Shown: piece after piece, positions 33,996-44,002 of the stretch
How positions within the stretch are numbered: the stretch's first letter is position 1
Layout: each line of letters opens with the position of its first letter
DNA from: Nevskia soli
GTDB lineage: Bacteria; Pseudomonadota; Gammaproteobacteria; Nevskiales; Nevskiaceae
Direction of reading: 5' to 3'
Length of the DNA stretch: 64,000 bases
Assembly: GCA_026224805.1 (NCBI GenBank)
Contig: JAMFRN010000017.1
Span: 1-64,000 of the forward strand
Position numbers and translations under genes: made by a program
The notes under the pieces: generated by a model
Told to the model about the DNA's origin: nothing
What the model saw: the letters and a program-made list of their open reading frames with translations, nothing else
The model's database searches: none

Positions 33996-34535
33996 CTACC
34001 GCCCCGCCCTCAACTCCGCGCTGAGGCTGTCCTGCCCGCGATGCCAGAGCTCGACGAATTCCGGCAGCGGCGGCGAAGGCTGGTTCCAGCCGATCAGGGC
34101 CATGATCTCCGCCGGCGTGGGGCGGGTGCCGTCGCGCGCCATGAACAGGTAGCGCACCACGATCACCGCGTGAACGCGCTCACCGACCAGGAAACGATGC
34201 TCGGCGAACAGCCACTTACTGTTCCAGCCGACCATGCGGGTCTGCAGCTCGTATTTCTGGAAGGGCTGTAGCTGGCGGCTGAAACGGGCATTGGCATCGC
34301 CCGCCATCGGCCGCCAGCCGCGCGCCAGGGTCTTGTGCCAGAGGCCGCTGCGCACCCACCAGTCGAGCCGGCCGAGGTCGGCAGCGGAGAAGTAGCGGCC
34401 GTTGTTCATGTGGACGTTGAAGTCCAGGTCATTGGGCCAAACGCGCATGGAAAAGCGGCTGGCGGCGTCCGCGGCGATGCGCGGGCGCATGCGCGAAATC
34501 CACCAGACGCGGACGAATCTGAGCATCATCACCAT
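33996..34535 (-). CDS. Acyl-CoA thioesterase-like (hot-dog) protein
   Basis: FSMRVWPNDLDFNVHMNNGRYFSAADLGRLDWWVRSGL. Confidence 0.85.
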   Translation of the reverse strand: MVMMLRFVRVWWISRMRPRIAADAASRFSMRVWPNDLDFNVHMNNGRYFSAADLGRLDWWVRSGLWHKTLARGWRPMAGDANARFSRQLQPFQKYELQTRMVGWNSKWLFAEHRFLVGERVHAVIVVRYLFMARDGTRPTPAEIMALIGWNQPSPPLPEFVELWHRGQDSLSAELRAGR

Positions 34536-34782
34536 GGTTGGGGCAATTCGGTAGGGCGTGCGTGGGTGGTCGGCGAAAGGCGCCTATGTTGCCGCAATGC
34601 CGCTGCCCGGGGCGACGCTTCGAAGCCGATTGCCGCAATGCAGCACTGGCGAGTTCGACAGGATCGATTGGCCGCGCAGCCATGGCGGCGGGTTGTCGCA
34701 ACGGCAAAGCTTGCGCGTCGTTGCCGCCGCCCCCGGCCGCAGCGATCCACTATAGCCATCGATCAATTCAGGGCAAGTACAC

Positions 34783-36108
34783 ATGAGCGACCGTTACCTG
34801 GACCTGGCGCAATCCTCGCTGGGCCGCCAGTTCTTCTCCGCGCTGAACCTGCCGGGGCCGCCGCGTCTGACGCGCGAGCCGCAGGCCTACAACGCGCAGC
34901 CGCTGGCCGGCAAGGGCGTCATCGTCGGCGGCGTGGCGCAGGCGCGCTATCGCAGCGGTGTTGAGGCGGCACTGCGCGGCGCGGGCGCCACCCTGGCCGA
35001 GGGCGCGGCACCGCTGCTGGTGTTCGATGCCACCGGCGCCAGCGGCCCGGCCGAGCTGAAAGACCTGTATGCCTTTTTTCACCAGAACCTGGAAGGCTTA
35101 CCCTCCGGCGCGCACATCGTGGTGCTCGGCCGCGCCGTCTCCAGTTGCGAAAGCGCCGCGGAAGCGGCGGCGGCCGGCGCACTCTCCGGCTTCGTCAAGA
35201 GCCTGGCCAAGGAGATCGGCCGCAAGGGCGCCACCGCCAACCTGGTCACCGTGGCGGACGGCGCCGAGCCCTGGCTCGACGGCGCCCTGCGCTTCCTGCT
35301 CAGCGGCCACGCCGCCTATGTCACCGGCCAGGTGCTGCCGCTGATTCCGGCGGCCAAGAGCCTCAAGCCCGGCGATTTCAGCCAGCCGCTGAGCGGCAAG
35401 ACGGCGCTGGTCACCGGCGCGGCGCGCGGCATCGGCGCCGCCATCGCCCAGACCCTGGCGCGCGAAGGCGCCCAGGTGATCGGCGTCGATCGGCCGCAGG
35501 AGGAAGAAGCCCTCAATGCCACCCTGCACCCGATCGGCGGGCGCGCGGTGCTGCTCGACGTCACCGCGGCCGACGCCGGCGAGCGCATCGGCGAAGCGGC
35601 CGGCAAGCTCGACCTGCTGGTGCACAACGCCGGCGTGACCCGCGACAAGCTGCTGCGCAAGATGCCGGAGCACTATTGGGACATGGTGCTGGGCATCAAT
35701 CTCGACGCCATCGTGCGTATCAACGACCACCTGCTGTCCGGCAACTTCAAGCCGCAGGCGCGCCTGGTGTGCATCGCCTCGATCGGCGGCATCGCCGGCA
35801 ATGCCGGTCAGACCAACTACGCCGCCACCAAGTCCGGCGTGATCAGCTATGTCGCCGCGCTGGCGCCCGAGCTGGCCAAACGCGGCATGGCCATCAATGC
35901 CGTGGCGCCCGGCTTCATCGAAACGCAGATGACCGCCTCCATCCCCGCCGCTAACCGCTTCTTCGGCCGCCGCATGAGCGCGCTGCTGCAGGGCGGCTTG
36001 CCGGAAGACATCGCCGAGGCGGTGACCTTCCTCGGCGCGGCGCCGTTGTCCGGCGGCGTCAATGGCGCCACGCTGCGTGTCTGCGGGCAGAACTGGCTCG
36101 GCGCGTAA
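34783..36108 (+). CDS. 3-oxoacyl-ACP reductase (FabG4-like, high molecular weight SDR)
   Basis: GKTALVTGAARGIGAAIAQTLAREGAQVIGVD; YAATKSG active site; degenerate N-terminal Rossmann half. Confidence 0.9.
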   Translation: MSDRYLDLAQSSLGRQFFSALNLPGPPRLTREPQAYNAQPLAGKGVIVGGVAQARYRSGVEAALRGAGATLAEGAAPLLVFDATGASGPAELKDLYAFFHQNLEGLPSGAHIVVLGRAVSSCESAAEAAAAGALSGFVKSLAKEIGRKGATANLVTVADGAEPWLDGALRFLLSGHAAYVTGQVLPLIPAAKSLKPGDFSQPLSGKTALVTGAARGIGAAIAQTLAREGAQVIGVDRPQEEEALNATLHPIGGRAVLLDVTAADAGERIGEAAGKLDLLVHNAGVTRDKLLRKMPEHYWDMVLGINLDAIVRINDHLLSGNFKPQARLVCIASIGGIAGNAGQTNYAATKSGVISYVAALAPELAKRGMAINAVAPGFIETQMTASIPAANRFFGRRMSALLQGGLPEDIAEAVTFLGAAPLSGGVNGATLRVCGQNWLGA

Positions 36109-36129
36109 CGGCGCGCCCCTCACCCTGAT

Positions 36130-36155
36130 CCTCTCCCCATTGCATGGGGAGAGGG
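36130..36155. repeat. REP-like intergenic palindromic element
   Basis: cctctcccc-attgcat-ggggagagg preceded by cccctcaccctgat; same family as 26655-26700, opposite orientation. Confidence 0.6.
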
Positions 36156-36199
36156 GATTAAAAGACCACGATCACCACTGAAGCTCGCAGGAAATCACC

Positions 36200-37477
36200 A
36201 TGACACAGACCGTCCGCAAGGTCGCCATTCTCGGCGGCGCGCGCATCCCCTTCAGCCGCTCCAACTCGGCCTATTCCCACAAGTCCAACCAGGACATGCT
36301 CATCGCCGCGCTGCGCGGCGTGGTGGACAAGTACCAACTGCACGGCGAGCGCCTCGGCGAAGTCGCCGCCGGCGCGGTGCTGAAGCACTCGCGCGATTTC
36401 AACCTGACCCGCGAATGCGTGCTGTCCTCCGGCCTGGCGCCGGAAACCCCGGCTTATGACGTACAGCAGGCCTGCGGCACCGGCCTGGAAACCGCCATCC
36501 TGGTCGGCAACAAGATCGCCCTGGGGCAGATCGAGTCCGGCATCGCCGGCGGCGTCGATACCGCTTCCGATGCGCCGATCGCCCTGAACGACAAGCTGCG
36601 CAAGATCCTGCTCGACGCCAACCGCGCCAAGACCAGCGGCCAGAAGCTGGCCGCCATTGCCCGGATCCGCCCCTCCATGCTGGTGCCGGCGATCCCCACC
36701 AACGGCGAGCCGCGCACGCGCCTGTCGATGGGCCAGCACTGCGAGCTGATGGCGAAGGAATGGCACATCGCCCGCGAGGACCAGGACCAGCTGGCCTATG
36801 AATCGCACAAGAAGGCCGCGGCTGCTTACGACGCCGGCTTCTACGACGACCTGCTGGTGGAGTTCGGCGGTCTCAAGCGCGATAACAACCTGCGCCCGGA
36901 CATCTCCATCGAAAAGCTGGCCTCGCTCGGCCCGGCCTTCGACCGCAAGGGCGGCACCCTCAGCGCCGGCAACAGCACGCCGCTGACCGACGGCGCCTCG
37001 GCGGTGCTGCTCGCCTCCGAGGAGTGGGCCAAGCAGCACGGCCTCAAGCCGCTGGCCTACCTGACGCACAGCGAAACCTCCGCCGTCGATTTCGTCGGCA
37101 AGAAGGAAGGCCTGCTGATGGCTCCCGCCTACGCCGTGTCGCGCATGCTGCAGCGCGCCGGCCTGACCCTGCAGGATTTCGACTTCTACGAGATCCACGA
37201 GGCCTTCGCCGCGCAGGTGCTGTGCACCCTCAAGGCATGGGAAGACCCGAAGTTCTGCAAGGAGCGCCTGGGCCTGGACAAGCCGCTGGGCTCGATCGAC
37301 CGCAGCAAGCTCAACGTCAAGGGCGGTAGCCTGGCTTCCGGCCACCCCTTCGCCGCCACCGGTGGACGTATCCTGGCCACGCTGGCCAAGATCATCGATG
37401 AGAACAAGGGGGGCCGCGGCCTGATTTCGATTTGCGCGGCGGGTGGAATGGGCGTGGTGGCCATCGTCGAAAGGTAA
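36200..37477 (+). CDS. Acetyl-CoA C-acyltransferase (thiolase)
   Basis: VRKVAILGGARIPFSRSNSAYSHKSNQDMLIAALRGVVDKY; YDVQQACGTGLETA; SLASGHPFAATGGR; CAAGGMG. Confidence 0.93.
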   Translation: MTQTVRKVAILGGARIPFSRSNSAYSHKSNQDMLIAALRGVVDKYQLHGERLGEVAAGAVLKHSRDFNLTRECVLSSGLAPETPAYDVQQACGTGLETAILVGNKIALGQIESGIAGGVDTASDAPIALNDKLRKILLDANRAKTSGQKLAAIARIRPSMLVPAIPTNGEPRTRLSMGQHCELMAKEWHIAREDQDQLAYESHKKAAAAYDAGFYDDLLVEFGGLKRDNNLRPDISIEKLASLGPAFDRKGGTLSAGNSTPLTDGASAVLLASEEWAKQHGLKPLAYLTHSETSAVDFVGKKEGLLMAPAYAVSRMLQRAGLTLQDFDFYEIHEAFAAQVLCTLKAWEDPKFCKERLGLDKPLGSIDRSKLNVKGGSLASGHPFAATGGRILATLAKIIDENKGGRGLISICAAGGMGVVAIVER

Positions 37478-37535
37478 TCCCGAAGGGCGAGATTTACGGG
37501 ATAATCCCCGGCATAAGATCATCGGGGGAGCCAGC

Positions 37536-38708
37536 ATGAATGCATCAGCTTCGCTGTTCGAGCAGCACGACTTCGTCTATGACGGCCATCGCCTGGCCTA
37601 TGAAACGGTCGGCGAAGGGATGCCCTTCGTGCTGCTACACGGCATCCTGCTCGATGCGCACATCAACCGCGAACTGGCGACGCGTTTCGCGGTGGAAGGC
37701 TACCGGGTGATCCTGCTCGACCTGCTCGGCCACGGCCGCAGCGACAAGAGCAGCGATCCCAAGGACCACCGCGCCGACTTCTATGCCGACCAGGTGATCG
37801 GGCTGCTCGATCACCTCGGCATCGAACAGGCCATGGTCGGCGGCGTCTCGCTGGGCTGCATCGTCTCGCTGCATGTCGCGGCGAAGGCGCCGCAGCGGGT
37901 GGCCGGGCTGTTCCTGGAAATGCCGGTGATGGAATGGTCGGCGCCCTGGGCGGCGGTGATGCTGTCGCCGATGCTGGTGGCGGCGCGCTTCCTGCGAGCG
38001 GGGTATGTACCGCTCACCCGCATGATGCGCAAGCTGCCGCGCCCGCGTGAACTCAAGCGCGAGTGGCTGGCGAGCATCATGAACACGCTGTCGCTGGACC
38101 CGCCGGTGGTGGCGGCGATCCTGCACGGCGTGCTGGTCGGGCCGATCGTGCCGTCCGAGCGGCAGCGTCTGAACATGAACATGCCGGCCTTGGTGATCGG
38201 CCATACGCGCGACAAGCTGCATGAGTTCCGCGACGCCCATGTGCTGAGCGAGCAACTGCCCAACGCGCGCCTGCTCGAAGCCCGGCACATCCTGGAGCTG
38301 CGCACCCGCCCCGACCGTTTGTGGCCGCAAATCAGCCAGTTCCTGCAGGAAGTCCAGGAAGCGGCGCTGGTCGCGCCCGCGCCGGCACCCACCATTGCGG
38401 CCGCAGCGCCGCGGACCGCAGCGGCGCCGCAGGGCGATCTGAAGCAGCGTTTCGAGCAGGCCGTGGAAAAAGTGCGTACGGCCCCGGCGGACGGCCCGTT
38501 CAAGCCCTCCAACGAGCTGAAGCTGAAGATGTACGCGCTGTACCGCCAGGCCATCGACGGCGACGTGCAGGGCAAGCGCCCCGGCATGCTCGATATCGTC
38601 GCCCGCTACAAATACGACGCCTGGGCCATGGCCAAGGGCCTGTCGGCCGAGGATGCGATGCGCAAGTACCTTGAGGAAGTGGCCAAGGTGGAACAGAAAT
38701 ACGGCTGA
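37536..38708 (+). CDS. Alpha/beta hydrolase fused to C-terminal acyl-CoA-binding protein (ACBP) domain
   Basis: N-terminal hydrolase VLLHGILLDAHINRELA...MVGGVSLGCIVSLHVA; C-terminal DLKQRFEQAVEKVRTAPADGPFKPSNELKLKMYALYRQAIDGDVQGKRPGMLDIVARYKYDAWAMAKGLSAEDAMRKYLEEV. Confidence 0.9.
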   Translation: MNASASLFEQHDFVYDGHRLAYETVGEGMPFVLLHGILLDAHINRELATRFAVEGYRVILLDLLGHGRSDKSSDPKDHRADFYADQVIGLLDHLGIEQAMVGGVSLGCIVSLHVAAKAPQRVAGLFLEMPVMEWSAPWAAVMLSPMLVAARFLRAGYVPLTRMMRKLPRPRELKREWLASIMNTLSLDPPVVAAILHGVLVGPIVPSERQRLNMNMPALVIGHTRDKLHEFRDAHVLSEQLPNARLLEARHILELRTRPDRLWPQISQFLQEVQEAALVAPAPAPTIAAAAPRTAAAPQGDLKQRFEQAVEKVRTAPADGPFKPSNELKLKMYALYRQAIDGDVQGKRPGMLDIVARYKYDAWAMAKGLSAEDAMRKYLEEVAKVEQKYG

Positions 38709-38727
38709 GCGACCCGGCCGGGCCTGA

Positions 38728-39999
38728 TCAGGCGCTCAGCGGCGGCCAGTAGTCGACGATCTTGCCGCCGCGCATCGCCACCAGATCGCCGAACTGCAGC
38801 AGCACGCCTTCGACGATCTCCGGACGCATGAAGACCTGGTCGTTCACTTTCAAGCCCGTAGCCGGCGAACCGCTGACATTTTCCTGATTGGCGCTGACGC
38901 CGAGTATCGGGTTGAACTGCAAGCCTTTGGGCGATTCGTACTCCGCCCGCCAGAAACCGCCATAGATGTAATACAGGTCGCGTTGATTGACATCCCACCA
39001 GGAGACAATCCTGGACTTCCCGTCCAGCGCCGGAATCTCGATCGGGCCGACCGCCTTGATCACCGGCGTGGCGATGAACACCGCCGGCACATGCTTGGTC
39101 AGGGTCGCGATGTCGTAGTGGGTCGGCTTGAGCAGGGCGGTGCCGGTGCTGATCTCGCTGCTGGTTTTTTCCTGGTCGTGCAGCGGGTAGCTGGGGCTGC
39201 CGCCGGCGTTGAGGGTCAGGTCGTCGCGCCACAGCCTGGGATACTGGCTGCGGACGAAATCGACGTAGCCCTGGTACTCCCCCATGGCCTTGGCGAGCAA
39301 TTCCTGGGGCGTGCCGAGGATCGGCGGCACGCCGAAGCCAACGTGGGCGTCGTAACCCATGAAGCCGGCGAACTCCAACTGCTGCGGGTTGGCGGCGATC
39401 AGGTCCAGCATCTGCCCCAGCATGGCATTGTTGCTGACGCCGCCGCGGTGCAGGCCGACGTCGAGCTCGATGTTGATGCGCAGGCGCGTGCCGAGGCCGC
39501 GCGCCAGTTCCAGGTATTCCTGCACCCGCTCCGGCGTGTCGTTCAGCCACTGCAGCTGGCGCGACGGGTCGAAGGGGCCCTTGTGATTCTTGTAGAACAG
39601 CTCCGCCGAGCGCACCGGCAGCGGCTTGCCCAGCAGCAGGTCGGCATCGGGGAACAAGACCGCATCGTCGTTGAGGAAAGGCTGGTGGAACGACATCAGG
39701 CGGCGCGAGCCGGAGCGCTTGCTGATGTAGTCGATCAGCTTGGGCGAGGGTAGCGATTTCTCAACGATGCGGTAGTTCTTGCCGGCGCCCTTGAGCGTGG
39801 CGGTCACCAGGTCGAGATTGCGGTCCATGCGATCGAGGTCGATAACCAGGCAGGGCCGCATCGGCCCGTTCTTCTTCAGCTCCTGGTTGAGGGCGCTGAA
39901 ATAGGCATCGTAAGGCGCGCCATGATCGCCCGGACGGGCCAGCAGGCCGCCGCCGATCACCGCGGCGCCGGCGCCAAGGAGGAAGTTTCTGCGTTTCAT
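38728..39999 (-). CDS. Alanine-racemase-fold (DSD1-like) protein with Tat-type leader
   Basis: MKRRNFLLGAGAAVIGGGLL leader; MRPCLVIDLDRMDRNLDLVTATLKGAGKNYRIVEKSLPSPKLIDYI; 423 aa. Confidence 0.75.
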   Translation of the reverse strand: MKRRNFLLGAGAAVIGGGLLARPGDHGAPYDAYFSALNQELKKNGPMRPCLVIDLDRMDRNLDLVTATLKGAGKNYRIVEKSLPSPKLIDYISKRSGSRRLMSFHQPFLNDDAVLFPDADLLLGKPLPVRSAELFYKNHKGPFDPSRQLQWLNDTPERVQEYLELARGLGTRLRINIELDVGLHRGGVSNNAMLGQMLDLIAANPQQLEFAGFMGYDAHVGFGVPPILGTPQELLAKAMGEYQGYVDFVRSQYPRLWRDDLTLNAGGSPSYPLHDQEKTSSEISTGTALLKPTHYDIATLTKHVPAVFIATPVIKAVGPIEIPALDGKSRIVSWWDVNQRDLYYIYGGFWRAEYESPKGLQFNPILGVSANQENVSGSPATGLKVNDQVFMRPEIVEGVLLQFGDLVAMRGGKIVDYWPPLSA

Positions 40000-40019
40000 C
40001 GTTGGTTCCTTACACGCTC

Positions 40020-41402
40020 TTAACAGGTGACGCCGAAGACGGAGCGCAGATGTCCGTTGAGGAATTTGCCGCCCGGGTCGAGCGCGGCGCGCACGTCGAG
40101 GAAGTCCTGCCAGTGCGGATACAGTTTGGAGAACTGGTTGTGGTTGAGGTTGTGCAGCTTGCCCCAATGCGGACGGCCCTCGTACTTCCAGAAGATCGGC
40201 TCGATCTGCGCGAAGAAGTTGTGATAGTCCAGGCGATAGTCCTGATGCACGGAGATGGCGCAGGTATCGCGGCCATTGAACATGCTCAGCGGAATATCGT
40301 CGCCCTTGACATAGCGGTACTCCAGCGGGAAGAAGCTGTTGAGATTCTGCTCGCGCACCGTCTTGATGATTTCGCGCACACAGGCCGGCCCGGCCTCCGC
40401 CGGCAGCTCGTATTCCATTTCATTGAAGCGCTGGTCGCGCACATGGGCGAAGACGCGGAAGGAATCGTCCACCACGTCCGAGGAAATGATGCGCTTGACG
40501 AAGGTGTCCAGCAGCGCCGCCTGCACTTGGGGATGGTTGCGGGCATAGGTATTGATCGCCATCAGCGCGGAGACGCCGTCGCCGTCGCCGCCGCCCGGGT
40601 TGGGCTTGCTGTGCGGATCGGTGGTCTCGTTGGTGGCGGTGGCCAGCGCCACATCGGAATGCAGGATCGGGTTGATCTCGAAGTGATCGTTCTCCGCGAT
40701 CAGCTTGGGCATGTCCTCCAGCAGTTCCTCGGTGTTCTGCACCCAGATCTTCTCGTGCAGGCGGAACGCCTTGCGGTTCTGCAAGCGCACGCGGGTGATG
40801 ATGCCGAGGGCGCCGAGCGAGGTGCGGGCGACGTGGAAGATTTCCGGGTGATTATTGGCGTCGCAGTCGATGATATCGCCGGCGGCCGTAACCAGGCGCA
40901 AGCCCACCACGGTGCTGGAATAGGAGCCGAACTTGGGCCCGGTACCGTGGGTGGAGGTGCTGATGGCGCCGGCAATGGTCTGGTAGTCGATGTCGGCCAT
41001 GTTGAGCATGGCCAGGCCGGCCTTGAGCAGGGGCTCGCCCATGTCGGCGACGCGAGTGCCGCCCCAGAATTCCGATTGCAGGGTCTGGGCGTCGGAACTG
41101 ATGATGCCGGTCATGTTGCTCAGCGACAGCAGGGTGCCGTCGGTGGGCACCAGGGCGCTGAACGAATGGCCAGAGCCCACGGCGCGGATCGCCCCCTTGG
41201 TGCCGCGCACCACTTCGGCCAGCGCCGCCTCGTCTTCCGGCGCGACGCGCACCGCCGGAATGCACGCCTGGCCGCCGGACCAGTTGTGCCAGGCGATGAT
41301 GCGCTCGGACGCGGCGCGTGCCAGCCCGGCCAGACCGCCGCCGGCGCCGAGCAGGCCCAGGGCGCCGGCGTGTTTCATCACTTCTCTGCGTGTCAGATCC
41401 AT
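40020..41402 (-). CDS. FAD-linked D-arabinono-1,4-lactone oxidase-like protein with Tat-type leader
   Basis: MDLTRREVMKHAGALGLLGAGGGLAGLARA; VVRGTKGAIRAVGSGHSFSALVPTDGTLLSLSNM; C-terminal HWGKLHNLNHNQFSKLYPHWQDFLDVRAALDPGGKFLN (ALO domain). Confidence 0.88.
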   Translation of the reverse strand: MDLTRREVMKHAGALGLLGAGGGLAGLARAASERIIAWHNWSGGQACIPAVRVAPEDEAALAEVVRGTKGAIRAVGSGHSFSALVPTDGTLLSLSNMTGIISSDAQTLQSEFWGGTRVADMGEPLLKAGLAMLNMADIDYQTIAGAISTSTHGTGPKFGSYSSTVVGLRLVTAAGDIIDCDANNHPEIFHVARTSLGALGIITRVRLQNRKAFRLHEKIWVQNTEELLEDMPKLIAENDHFEINPILHSDVALATATNETTDPHSKPNPGGGDGDGVSALMAINTYARNHPQVQAALLDTFVKRIISSDVVDDSFRVFAHVRDQRFNEMEYELPAEAGPACVREIIKTVREQNLNSFFPLEYRYVKGDDIPLSMFNGRDTCAISVHQDYRLDYHNFFAQIEPIFWKYEGRPHWGKLHNLNHNQFSKLYPHWQDFLDVRAALDPGGKFLNGHLRSVFGVTC

Positions 41403-41413
41403 GTTCTATAGCC

Positions 41414-41788
41414 TTACTGAAGCTTGGCACCGGACATGTACTCGGCGACGGCGACGAAGTCGTCTTCCGAGCACTGCATGCACATGCCCATCGGCGGCAT
41501 GCCCTTGTAGCCATTGATGATGTGGTTGAGCACGATCTCCCTGCCCTGCGCCATCCGCGGCGCCCAGGCCTGGATGTCGCCGGTCTGCGGCGCGCCGGTG
41601 CCCGGCCTGCCGTGGCAGTTGCTGCAGGTGGTGGCGTAGATCTTCTGGATCGCCGGGCTGGCGGCAGGCGGCGGCGCCGCGGAGGCGGTGGCGGCGGCCG
41701 GCTTGCCGTCCTGGCCGCTGCCGCAGGCTGCCAGCAGGAGCAGGGTGCCGCACAGGGCGGCGCGTGAAGCGGAGATGAAACCGGTCAT
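41414..41788 (-). CDS. c-type cytochrome, lipoprotein
   Basis: LLLLAACGSGQDG lipobox; IYATTCSNCHGRPGTG (CxxCH); MPPMGMCMQCSEDDFVAVAEYM. Confidence 0.9.
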   Translation of the reverse strand: MTGFISASRAALCGTLLLLAACGSGQDGKPAAATASAAPPPAASPAIQKIYATTCSNCHGRPGTGAPQTGDIQAWAPRMAQGREIVLNHIINGYKGMPPMGMCMQCSEDDFVAVAEYMSGAKLQ

Positions 41789-42453
41789 GACTTTCCCTTT
41801 TTTGAAGTTGCCTTGCCATGCGGCGCGGGCTTGCCGGCATCGGCCGCGGCCTCAGCCGCCGCGAGCTGACCTGGCTCGGCCATGCGCACCAGCGCGCGCA
41901 CCATTTGCGCGCGCTGCTTTGCGGTGAACGGGGACAGCTGCAACAACTCCTGCATCCACAGACCCTCGGTCGCCAGATAGACCAGGGCGGCCTGCTCGAA
42001 CGGCACGTCCTGCACCAGCTTGGCGAAGCGGCCGTGGAAGTACTCCGCCACCGGGGCCAGCAGGGCGCGATCGCTGTTGAGCGCCGCCAGCAGGGCGCCG
42101 CTGACGCGGTCGTCCACGTCCAGCGCCTGCACCGAATTCATCACATAGGCCTTGAGGCTGCGGCCCGGCCGGTCCGGCAGGCTGGCGGTGACCTGGGCAT
42201 GGGCGTGGCGGTTGTGTTCGACCACGCGCTCCACCATCGCCTTGAGCAGGGCTTCCTTGGTCGGGAAGTTGTACATCACCCCGCCCTTGCTGACTCCGGC
42301 GCGCCGGGCCACCGCGTCCAGCGTCAGCTTGCCGGCGCCGCCTTCCAGCACCACGTCCTGCGCCGCGTCGAGCATCGCCTCGCGCGAATTGGGGCGGCCC
42401 CTGGTCTTCACCGGCGTCTTTACCGGCTTGGGGGCTTTCGGAGTTTTCGGCAT
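41785..42453 (-). CDS. TetR/AcrR family transcriptional regulator
   Basis: RGRPNSREAMLDAAQDVVLEGGAGKLTLDAVARRAGVSKGGVMYNFPTKEALLKAMVERVV; ATGA overlap with cytochrome gene. Confidence 0.93.
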   Translation of the reverse strand: MPKTPKAPKPVKTPVKTRGRPNSREAMLDAAQDVVLEGGAGKLTLDAVARRAGVSKGGVMYNFPTKEALLKAMVERVVEHNRHAHAQVTASLPDRPGRSLKAYVMNSVQALDVDDRVSGALLAALNSDRALLAPVAEYFHGRFAKLVQDVPFEQAALVYLATEGLWMQELLQLSPFTAKQRAQMVRALVRMAEPGQLAAAEAAADAGKPAPHGKATSKKGKS

Positions 42454-42836
42454 CGAGCCACCGCTGATCTTGCTTGAATTATGTACCGGCTGGTCGGCAA
42501 AGGCCGTGCCAGCGCCGACCTCGGCCCGCCTCGCCCGGACGCCGCGCATATCGTCGCTCACGCCACCCTGCCGTTCACGCATTTCATGGCGCCATCTAAC
42601 CATTGTGCAAGTCGCCACGCTTGACAGCTGACGACAGCGACACGCTCCATGCCGGCCGGTTGCGGATGCACCTCCCGATCCGCTCGACCATGGAGGCCAT
42701 TAGGCAGAAATATACCGAATAGTGACAGCCGCAACCGCTTGAATTACTTTACCGTCCAGTCGGCATAGTAAATGCTTAGAGAAATCCCTTTCAAGGGATC
42801 ACGGCCGCGGATGTTTCGCGGTGCGAAGGAGGAGTC

Positions 42837-43877
42837 ATGCTGCAAGCCACAAACCAGGCCCCGTTGCGCGAGGCCACCATGCGCGGCGCCTCCCTGGTCG
42901 GGCTCGATGCCCTGCTGGCGCGCCGCGGCGCCAGCCTGGGCCAGGTCTGCGCCCGCATCGGCGTGGACATCAGATGGCTGTCCGAGCCCGAAGGCCGTCT
43001 GCCGGTGCGCCATTTCGTGGCGCTACTGGAGGAGGCCGCGCGCGCCTCCGGCGACGACACCATCGGCCTGCGCCTGGGCAACTCCCACGGACCGGACAGC
43101 TTCGGCCCGCTCCGCGACGCCATCGTGCAGGCGCCGGATATCGCCGGCGCCATCGCCAATGTGTCGCGCTATTTCTTTGTGCACCAGGAAGGGGCCAATC
43201 TGGAGTTGCGCGTCGAAGGCCGCAACGTGGTCGTCACTTATTGCATCCGCGATGCCGGGATTCTCGACTACCGGCAGGATGCCGAACTGTCGATCGCAAA
43301 AATGATGAATTTCACCCGCATCGCCACCGGCTGCCGCAACTGGACGCCGTCGGCGGTCTACTTCGAGCATCCGGAACCGCGGGACAGCAGCGAGCATCGC
43401 CGCATCTTCGGTGCGCCCGTGTATTTCTCGCAGCCCTACAACGCCCTGGTGGCGCCGCGCGAACTGCTGGCCATGCGCATCAACGGCACCGACGGCGCCA
43501 ACCTGTTGCAACTGCAAAACCTGGCCGAAGCACAGGCCGCGCAGACCCCGCCCGGCGACGATCTGCTGGCCGGCGTCAGCCAGCACATCCTGCGCGGCCT
43601 GCGCGCCGGCGGCGTCTCCATCCAGAAAGTGGCAGCGGCAATGGACCTGAGCGAGCGCACCCTGCAACGGCGCCTGGGTGAATGCGGCGCCACCTTCAAC
43701 GAGCTGGTGGAGCGCATGCGCTTCCAGCTGTCGCAGCGTTACCTGCGGCAGGATCACCTGTCCCTGACCGAGATCGGCTATCTGCTCGGCTATTCCGAGT
43801 TGAGCGCCTTCAGCCGTGCCTTCCGCCGCTGGGCCGGGGTCAGTCCCATCGAATTCCGCAAAGTGGCCTGCACTTGA
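42837..43877 (+). CDS. AraC family transcriptional regulator (arabinose-binding N-terminal domain type)
   Basis: C-terminal AAAMDLSERTLQRRLGECGATFNELVERMRFQLSQRYLRQDHLSLTEIGYLLGYSELSAFSRAFRRWAGVSPIEFRK. Confidence 0.95.
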   Translation: MLQATNQAPLREATMRGASLVGLDALLARRGASLGQVCARIGVDIRWLSEPEGRLPVRHFVALLEEAARASGDDTIGLRLGNSHGPDSFGPLRDAIVQAPDIAGAIANVSRYFFVHQEGANLELRVEGRNVVVTYCIRDAGILDYRQDAELSIAKMMNFTRIATGCRNWTPSAVYFEHPEPRDSSEHRRIFGAPVYFSQPYNALVAPRELLAMRINGTDGANLLQLQNLAEAQAAQTPPGDDLLAGVSQHILRGLRAGGVSIQKVAAAMDLSERTLQRRLGECGATFNELVERMRFQLSQRYLRQDHLSLTEIGYLLGYSELSAFSRAFRRWAGVSPIEFRKVACT

Positions 43878-44002
43878 ACGGGACACTTGTGAGGACTCGA
43901 GTGCAGGCGCCCGCGCTGGACGAGTCGGCCCGTGCGGGAGGAGCAGCGGAGACTCCGGCGGAATTCGAGCGGAGCCAGGCCGCCACAGCAACGCCGGTGA
44001 AC

